A DNA stretch of 64,000 nt from Humulus lupulus. Taxonomy: Eukaryota > Streptophyta > Magnoliopsida > Rosales > Cannabaceae. Within the stretch, counting starts at the first letter, position 1, and each line of letters begins with the position of its first letter. The stretch covers positions 106,593,143 to 106,657,142 of the forward strand of contig NC_084799.1 of NCBI RefSeq assembly GCF_963169125.1, in the 5' to 3' direction. The notes under the pieces are model-generated. The model made no database searches. It was not told the DNA's origin and saw only the letters and a list, made by a program, of their open reading frames with translations. Positions 45,901-54,900 of this stretch are shown in pieces. The translations under genes and the position numbers were made by a program.

Positions 45901-48900
45901 GACTCAAGCTCTGATCAATCTTATAATCAATATTCATAGTATGCCCTAATCACATATTTCTCGTGCATCACATGCATCACATTTAATCACTTGACATGCC
46001 TCAACAATAACCATGCATGTCACATTTAACCATCCAACATGCATCAAGAATAACCATGCATGTCATATATATACAGGGTGCAGTTTTCTTACCTCTGATT
46101 CGAGCGAGAATGAATAAAAGAATGACCCTTGAGAACGATCTGACTTTTAGTCCTTTAGCGGTCACCTAGTCATAACCAAATATGGGACACCATCAATAAA
46201 ATGAACATCAAAGGTTCCCAACCAAGATCTAGCCTTTGGGACATCAATCCCCACTAATCCGGGTAGTAGGAACCATCCCAAGGCCTAAAACCAAGTTCCT
46301 GGGGCCAAAACACTCAAACGGGATCAAACCTGTCCAAGGGCTGCGACCCTAACACCTTGGGCCGCGGCCCCCAGCCACTCCAAGAGCAAGGGCTGCGGTG
46401 CCCAGCAAGCCAAAACCTCCCCAGCAGCTTCTTCGAGCTAGGGCCGCGGCCCCCAACCCAAAACCAGCCATAAACCCGTTTTCCATCATCCCAAACCCTC
46501 CAAAAACATACCTAAACACTTCCAAATCATCAAATCAAAGTTCCCAAGCTTCCCAATGATCCAAAACCATCAAATCCTGGGGCTCAAACGAACCAAAAGC
46601 TCAACGATTCACAAAGTCCAATTCTAAGCTTAAAAATTTTAAAAACTTAAAACTTGAATTACCTCCAATTGAGTTGTTTCTGTAGAAAATATTGTTTTTT
46701 ATTTTCTGTTATTATTTTAATTAATTTGGTATCCCTCAAGAATGGGAAATCAATCTGTACACAATATATTTTTTTCCTTTTATTTGGAGGATTTTAGGTT
46801 GATTTAGTACCATTGTAATTACCCTAGAATATTTGGTATTTAATACCAAATTAGTCTATAGTTTGTAAAGTGCCTATTTAAATGGCAGTGCTCTTAAAGA
46901 AATAATATATTAGAATATATTTTCCACAGTTTCCAACTAAATCCTTCGGCTAATAAGCTTCTATTCTTCCCTAGGATCGCTATGCCTCGATCCTTGCTTG
47001 AATCCGACTCCTACAACTCGAGATGTCTTCGAAAATACTTCGAATGGTAAAATGAACTATCGGGGAGAGAAAGAGAGGTTTTCTAACATACAGTTCTATC
47101 TAACAAGCTACTTCAAGCTTAAGTAACCTCAAATAAAACCTAGTGCTCGGGGTCCCAAAACACCCCTGGGGACATTACAGTCAAAACTCCTAGAATTTCC
47201 TCCTGATCTCAATAACTCCCAATTTATCATTAAATAACATCCTCATAACTCAATATCCCAATAAAAGACCCCGTTATGACAAAACCGCTAATTTATAATA
47301 TAAGACCGTCTCATGCCGAATAGCTCGAATATATCTCCATAATAATGGGATCTCATACACAATATGCACCCAAATATACAAATATGTCATCAACGGGCCA
47401 AATTACCAAAACACCCTAATAATCAAATGTGAACCCACATGCATGCATATAACATCATATTATAATATAATTTACATAAACATGCATATTATCAGTTAAT
47501 GGTATAATTTAACAATTATGGCTCTCTCGGCCTACTAATCCAGCCATTAAACCGCATTAGGGATTTCGGGGCATTACAATGTGGGCCTCAGACATTTTGG
47601 ACAATAAAAAGTATCGCTCCACTTTGTATATCCAGCCTTCGGGGTTGTCACCTGAAAACAAGGACAGCTCAATTCTAGGGGGACGGTAATCTCGGCCAAA
47701 CCAGGGACTAGAAGAGAAGGGACTAGAAGAGAGGTGCTCGAAGTGTACCGTCGATGGGATCTGTGCACATCGGCCCTCCTGCGACCTAACTGGGTGTCCT
47801 CCCGTCGCCGTATCGCCTTATACAGCCTGGCGAGATTGGTCGACACTTACTGCTGAAGACTCGCTTACATCCCTGTGAGTGTGTTGGTTCATTTGGGCAA
47901 CAATCAGTTGTAGGGCTTTCTCCATGGCTGGCATACGAGCTAACCCATCCTTCAGTGAACCCAAATCTGCCTTTACCGTTGCCAATTCCGACTGGACTTC
48001 CTGCTGGAGTTCTGAAAATTTTCCATCCAAAGCTTCCACCACCACTTCTAACTTCTTGGCCACTGCGGATCGGAAATCTCTGATACCAATTGATAGGGTA
48101 TTCCTGCCAATTAGGTAAGTAAACAGAGCACTAATGGAAGAAATTCAGTAACCAAACAAAGAAGAAAATGGAAATTGGTATTTAACTGGAGTTCGAGAGC
48201 CTGTATCTCTCCAAATGCAACAACACTCAGCTATTCCACACCCAATACAAATGACTTACTATTTATTCTACTACTCCTCAGGAGTACACAAACTTCACAT
48301 ACACTCTCCCAAAGACTAAACTAGCTTACATAACTAATTCAATTTGCTAAACCCCTGCTATCATATTCTTTGCTGACTTGGCCCTCTCCACCTGCCTTCC
48401 CCCTCTCCGAGCATACACACAGGTCAAGGGTGGCCTATCACGGGCCTTGAATCTTTCAATGTTTCCATCCGCCTTATGCTTGACTGAGAATATCTATTTG
48501 CAGCCAACTGTGCGTTTGCCAAGAGGTAGATCTGTGAGGATCCATGTTTCATTCTTTTAGAGTGCGCTAAGTTCTTCCATTGTGTATGTAGGAGATAGGC
48601 TTGAGTAACTCAGATAATTGTGAATGGGATGTTGAGTGCAAGAGCGTACCCCCTTTCTTTGAGCAATGGAGATGTTCAGATCATCTGACACATTTTCTTC
48701 CATAATAGGTTCAGGTCTAGCGTCTTCCTATGTTTTTCAAGGATGAATGGGATCGGATCATATTCTTGACCTTGTTGAGTTTGTGTAGTGGCATGTTCAA
48801 TGCTTGCTAGTTGTTTCTTTCTCCTTGAGTAAACCTGGATCTCTTTGCTTGGGATGGGGACAGGACTTGGAGAGATTGGATGAGGAGTTCTTAGCTCATT

Positions 48901-51900
48901 TGATTTTGGTGAATGATGAGGTTGGACCTCTTTGCTTGGAATGTGGATAGGACTTGAAGAGATTGAATGAAAATTTCTTGGCTCGTGTGATTCAACTAAA
49001 TAGTTTGGAGTACAGGCAACGAAAGGAGTTGGTGATGTTCTTGGAAGAATTGTGTTGTGAGGAGAAGTATTCAGAGGAGAATCAACTGTATTGTCAATGA
49101 GAGAAATAAAGTCCCAATTTTACAATTCCAGACTATGGTTCTCCCCCGGAATTGTAGAATTGGTGTAATAATGCTGGTCTTCAAAGAAAGTGACATCCAT
49201 GGAGTGGAACAACTTTTTGGAAATTGGGCAGTAGCATTTGTAGTCTTTTTTATTGGATGAGTAGCCAAGAAGGATACATTTGGTGGCACGGGCATCGAGT
49301 TTGCTTCAGTGTGAGGAGTGAACATGGACTAATGCAACAAAGCCAAAGACGCGAAGGGGAATTTGAGACTGTGAGTGAGGATATGATTCAAGAAGGATTT
49401 GCAGTGGAGTTTTGAACTTTAGGATTCGTGATGCATTCTATTCATGAGATAGGTGGCTGTGAGAACAGCGTCACCCTATAATTTTTTTATAACTTTGGAT
49501 GAAAAAAGTAGGTGATGAAATGGTGAGGAAAAAACTGTTTGTAGTATATTTCTATTCACTGATCTATTTGTACAAGCTAGGACTAGAGTTATATATAGGA
49601 AATACATAAATAATTACATTAAATATAGAAATAGGAATCGATTCCTATTCCTAGGAATCCCAAAGATCAAAACATTAAAATCTATTTTCTTCTAACTGTC
49701 AACACTCCCCCTCAAGCTGGACTATAGATATTGATGAGTCCAAGCTTGTTTACAAGAAAATCAAATGTTTGTTCAGATAGTCCCTTTGTGAGAATATCAG
49801 CAAGCTGTTGATTAGTATGCACATATCTAATGCTGATAACTCCTCTGTCAATTTTTTCTTTGATGAAGTGACAGTTAACTTCCACGTGTTTGGTTCTGTC
49901 ATGATGTATAGGGTTATGTGCAATGCTGATAGTAGATTGGTTATCACAATAGAGCTGAATAGGGGCTTCATATTTAATCTTCAATTCTTCTAGTAGACGC
50001 TTGATCCATATAGCTTCACACACTCCATGAGCCATGGCTCTATACTCTGCTTCTGTACTGCTTCTTGCAACCACAGTTTGCTTTTTACTTTGCCATGTGG
50101 TTACATTCCCCCATACTATTGTGCAATATCCAGATGTAGACTTTCTATCATCAATTGAACCAGCCCAGTCTGCATCTGTGAACACTTCAACCTTTCTCTC
50201 AGTTGTCTTCCTGAAAAAAAGACCCTTTCCTGGAGTTTGCTTGAGATATCTCAGAATTCGATACACTGCATTGAGATGTCCTTGACACGGATCATGCATG
50301 TATTGACTGACTAGACTCACTGCAAAAGCAATGTCGGGTCTAGTATGTGAGAGGTAGATGAGTTTTCCTACCAGCTGTTGGTATTTCCCCTTGTCAACTG
50401 GACTTCCTTCAAACATTTTCTTTTTATCTCTGAGCTCAATTGGAGTTTTGCTGGGTCTGCTTCCGAGCATTCCTGTCTCCTTTAGAAGATCTAGAGTGTA
50501 TTTTCTCTGGGACACGGAAATATCTTTTTTACTTCTAGCAAATTCCATACCCAGAAAATATTTGAGAGCACCGAGATCTTTGACTTCGAACTCCTTTGCC
50601 AACATTTCTTTGATTGAGTTTATCTCCTCAATGTGATTACCAGTGATAATTATGTCATCAACATATACGATTAGTACCGCAATTTTTCCACTTCCTAAGT
50701 GTTTGACAAAGAGAGTGTGATCAGTCTGGCCTTGTATGTATCCAAGCCCTTTGACAACTTTCAGGAAACGATTGAACCATGCTCGGGGAGATTGTTTCAA
50801 GCCGTAGAGAGATTTGTTCAGTTTGCAAACTGTGGTTGTCTTGAGAGATTCTTCAAATCCCGGAGGTTGACTCATATACACTTCTTCTTCAAGTTCCCCA
50901 TTCAAGAATGCATTCTTTACATCAAGCTGATGTAATTCCCAATCCATGTTAACCGCTAGTGAGAGAAGAACTCTGATAGTGTTGAGTTTGGCAACTGGAG
51001 CGAATGTTTCCGTGTAGTCAATTCCATAAGTTTGAGTAAACCCCTTGGCAACTAATCGAGCTTTGTACCTCTCAATAGATCCATTTGCATTGAATTTGAC
51101 GGTGAACACCCATTTGCACCCTATTACCTTCTTGTCTGGTGGTAACTCTACTAATTTACACGTTCCATTATGTTTAAGTGCTCTCATTTCCTCAAGCACT
51201 GCTGCTTTCCACTGAGGAGAATCAAGAGCTTCTTCGATATTCCTGGGAATCACAACATTTGATAGATTCGAGGTGAAAGCTTTAAATGGAGATGACAATT
51301 TTGAGTAAGAAATGAACTTTGAAATTGGGTGTTGGGTACATGATCTGGTTCCTTTCCTTATTGCAATAGGAATATCTAGATCTGACTGTTTGTTAGATGG
51401 GAGAATACCTAGATCTTTTGAGGGAAGCGGTTCCATCACCGGATTGGGCGTTTGACTGTGCTGAGGATTCATAATTTGTTTATTTCTCCTGGAATACACC
51501 CGAATCTTTTTCTGTACGTTTTGGTCTTGAGGATGTCCTTCTGGTTCAGTGTTTTTAGGAGAGGTTGGTGGATTTTCTTGTTCAGGAGAGAGAGTCTGGA
51601 TATCTGGTTCAGAAGAAAGTGGAGTGGGAGAGGTAAATGGAAAAAGAGTTGTTAAGGGTAATTCTAACCCCCACGACCACTGAGCTTCTTGCTGGTGATG
51701 GTTGGACTCCCCCTGAAGCGATGTGGGAGTGAAGTAAGGAGTATCCTCGAAAAATGTGACGTCACATGAGATGAATGTTTTTTTGGTGATGGGACAATAA
51801 CATCGATAACCTTTTTGGGTAGGAGAGTAACCCAAAAACACAGTCTTAATGGCTCTAGGATCAAATTTACTCTGATGGTAGGAGTGAACATGCACAAAAG

Positions 51901-54900
51901 CAGTGCAACCAAATACTTTAACAGGTAGAGTATTTGTAGAGATGTGAGGATGTAGAGATTGAAGAAGAGAATATGGTGTTTTGAACTGAAGGGGGCGACT
52001 AGGGAGGCGATTAATGAGATAAGCAGCAGTAAGGATAGCGTCGCCCCAAAAATGTTTAGGGACATGCATAGTGAACATAAGAGCACGAGCTACTTCTAAG
52101 AGATGACGATTTTTGCGTTCAGCAACTCCATTCTGTTGCGGAGTATCAACACACGAGCTTTGATGGACAATCCCATGTTTGAGAAGATAGGGACCAAGAG
52201 TGGTATTGAAATATTCAGTACCATTGTCGGTACGGAGTATTCTTATAGATGTTTGGTACTGTGTTTGGATCATTTGATGAAAGTTCTGAAAAATTTGGCA
52301 TGTTTCAGACTTACTTTTAAGAAGATAGACCCAAGTGAGACGTGTGTAATCTTCAATAAAAGAGATAAACCATCGCTTCCCATGAGAAGTATTGACCTTG
52401 GAAGGTCCCCATATGTCACTATGAATCAAAGAGAATGGGTTGGAAGGTGTATATATTTTGTGAGGGAACGAAATTCGTGTGTGCTTGGCAAATTGACAAA
52501 TATCACAATGAAAATCAGTAATATTCTTATTTACAAAAAACGATGGGAATAAGTGTTTTAAATATAAAAAACTTGGATGCCCAAGTCGACAATGCCATAA
52601 CATAATTGTTTTTGAAACAGAGTTTGAAACAAACGATGAACTTGAACAAGAATTAGAAGTAGAACTTGAACCCAAACGTAGTAGAGAAGAGAGCTCGTTA
52701 ACTGGATGTTGCTTTTGAAAGAAATAAAGTCCGTTATGAACCCTAGCACTGCCAATCATCCTCCCCGATGATAGGTCCTGAAATTGACAAGAATTTGACA
52801 TGAATTTAGCGAAGCAATGATTATCACTGGTTAATTTTTGGACAGAGATTAAATTGCATTTCAAAGAAGGAACATAAAGTACTCATTTAAGAATGAGGTC
52901 AGCAGATAATTTAATAGTGCTTATTCCAACAATAGGAGAATGGGTGCCGTTTGCAATTGTGACACTAGATTTAGTGGTACATGGAGAATAAGTATCAAAC
53001 AAATGTGGTAAACCTGTCATGTGATCAGTGGCGCCTGAATCGATGATCCATGGTGTGTTGGAGGTGGAAGAAAAATTACCAGAGTGTGCAACAGAAGCAC
53101 TATGAGTCTCAGGACCGGAACTGGGTTTGATGGATGATTGACTCAAAAGAGTGTATAGGTGGGCAAGTTGTTCCTTACTGAATGAAGGGGTACCGGCACT
53201 ATTCTGATCATTGCTACTCTCAGTTTGAGTTTGATAGGCCTTTCTTTCATTTTGGCGGCGAGGGGTCCAATTGGGTGGTTTACCATGGATAACCCAACAA
53301 GTAGATCGAGTATGACCGTGACGTTGGTAGTGATCACACCAAGGCCGATCACCCTTACGATTAGGTCGAGGGTCGGGAGTGGATCTGGCATGTGGTGGAG
53401 GGCCAGATTTTGATACTAGAGCTGAGCTTTCAATGGGCTGCAGGTCAGGAGTAGTGAGCATGACACGACGACGTGCTTCTTCGCGTCTAACCTCAGAGAA
53501 GGCTTCTTCAGTGTCAGGAAATGGGGTACGACCCACCAGACGACCTCTAACTTCATCAAGATTACTGTTTAACCCCGTAAGAAATTCAAAAACTCGTTCT
53601 TTCTCTAACTGCTGCCGCTGGATTGTAGTGCAATTAGCACATAGAGGTGTGGTATCCAGATACAAGTCGAGCTCCTGCCATAAGTCTTGTAAGTCGGAAA
53701 AATATTGGGTAACAGTTTGATTACCTTGCTTGATTTCTTTAAGCTTGGTACGGATTTCGAAAATCTGAGAGGCGTTACCAAGGTCAGAATACATTTTTCG
53801 AGCAGCGTCCCACACCTCCTTAGCCGTCTTAAAGAACAGATATCTGCGACTGATTTTTGAGTCCATTGAATTAATTAACCATGCAAGTACAATAGAATTT
53901 TCAGCTTGCCATACCTTGTATGTAGGATCATTGAAAAGAGGTGCAGGGAGATCACCAGTAATGTATCCTAGTTTACCACGACCACAAATAACAAGTTTGA
54001 CAGATTGGGCCCATTGTAAATAATTTTTTCCATCAAGTTTATTGGCTGTAATATTAAGTGAACCACTATCAAGGTTATAAAAAGAGCCCATAGACCCATT
54101 GGGCTGAGTGTGGGCTGAGTTGGGGTTAGAGTTACCTTCATTGGGCTGGGTTGAGGGAGGCCCAATATTGGGCTGGGTTGAGTGAGGCCCAATATTTTGA
54201 GAGGTAACTTCCTCACTATTCGACATATTGGGCTGGCTGTGAGGGAGAGAACCGAGAAATGTTGCTGTGAGAGAGAGACCTGAGAGAGGAGCGACTGAGG
54301 GCTACCGGGGTCGACTGAAGCGCCGAGAGCTTCTGAGGGCGACGGGGGGCCGACTGTAGCGCCGCCGGACTTCTGCCGGATTGGACTGGCCGAGATGCTG
54401 AAGATGATGCCGAATGACTTCGCCGGAGGCCTGGAGTGTCGCTAGACTGGTTTGCGACTGGAAGGAGGGACGACTGCCAGAAAAAATGGAGGAAAAACTG
54501 AGAGTGGGACAGAATCGAGCCTTATTGCTCTGATACCATGATGAAATGGTGAGGAAAAAACTGTTTGTAGTATATTTCTATTCACTGATCTATTTGTACA
54601 AGCTAGGACTAGAGGTATATATAGGAAATACAGAAATAATTACATTAAATATAGAAATAGGAATCGATTCCTATTCCTAGGAATCCCAAAGATCAAAACA
54701 TTAAAATCTATTTTCTTCTAACTGTCAACAGTAGGGAATGAGCTACCTCAAGTAAATGGCGATTTTTGCGTTCGGCTACACCATTTTGTTGTGGTGCGTT
54801 GACGAAGGAACTTTGATGAACAATCCCATGCGATTGCAAATATGGTCCAAGGACAGAATTGAAGTCACGAGCATTATCGATTTTTAATACCTGAATGTTT

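Larger units (their letters stand above)
44535..47578. mobile_element. 3-kb LTR-like element with TG...CA ends, probably a large solo LTR
   Basis: It begins TGTAACGCCCTAAACTCTAG, ends TTTCGGGGCATTACA and is flanked by ATGTG (44530-44534 and 47579-47583). TG/CA ends and a 5-bp duplication are those of LTR elements. There are no long frames, no primer-binding site and no second copy of the start, so it looks like one large solo LTR, or else an LTR element lacking genes. A tandem array of TGACTAATGAGTCA-type words lies at 45065-45442. GC-rich GGGCCGCGGCCC-like words lie near 46365-46450. A copia solo LTR is inserted at 46681. Confidence 0.82.
44169..48063 (-). pseudogene. Chromovirus 2 Gag, split by the 3-kb LTR-like element
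   Basis: The N-terminal part (48063-about 47584) reads [20 protein letters not shown], likely coiled coil, and reaches the Gag core just before the insertion. The rest (44531-44169) reads [20 protein letters not shown] and [10 protein letters not shown]. The two parts abut in sequence when 44535-47583 is removed. Further stops and a shift at 47818-47846 were present besides the insertion. Confidence 0.82.
40066..48439 (-). mobile_element. Chromovirus 2 (Ty3/gypsy), full length, inserted in copia A
   Basis: LTRs at 40066-40415 and 48091-48439 are bounded by TGATAGGG and CTATCA on the + strand and flanked by the target duplication CGGGC (40061-40065 and 48440-48444). They differ at about 15 of 350 positions by eye. 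The primer-binding site for tRNA-Met lies at 48080-48089 (reverse strand). It is related to chromovirus 1 in its proteins. A 3-kb LTR-like element interrupts its gag at 44535-47578. Stops in gag, RT and integrase make it inactive. Confidence 0.92.
49513..54730 (-). mobile_element. Copia F, full length and youngest element, inserted in copia A
   Basis: LTRs at 49513-49704 and 54539-54730 (192 bp) differ at only two positions by eye, about 1%. The target duplication GTAGG is at 49508-49512 and 54731-54735. Gag (447 codons) and pol (1,050 codons) are open and share one frame, separated by a single stop. The primer-binding site is the reverse of GCTCTGATACCA at 54528-54538. By LTR divergence this is the most recent LTR insertion in the window. 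Confidence 0.94.
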
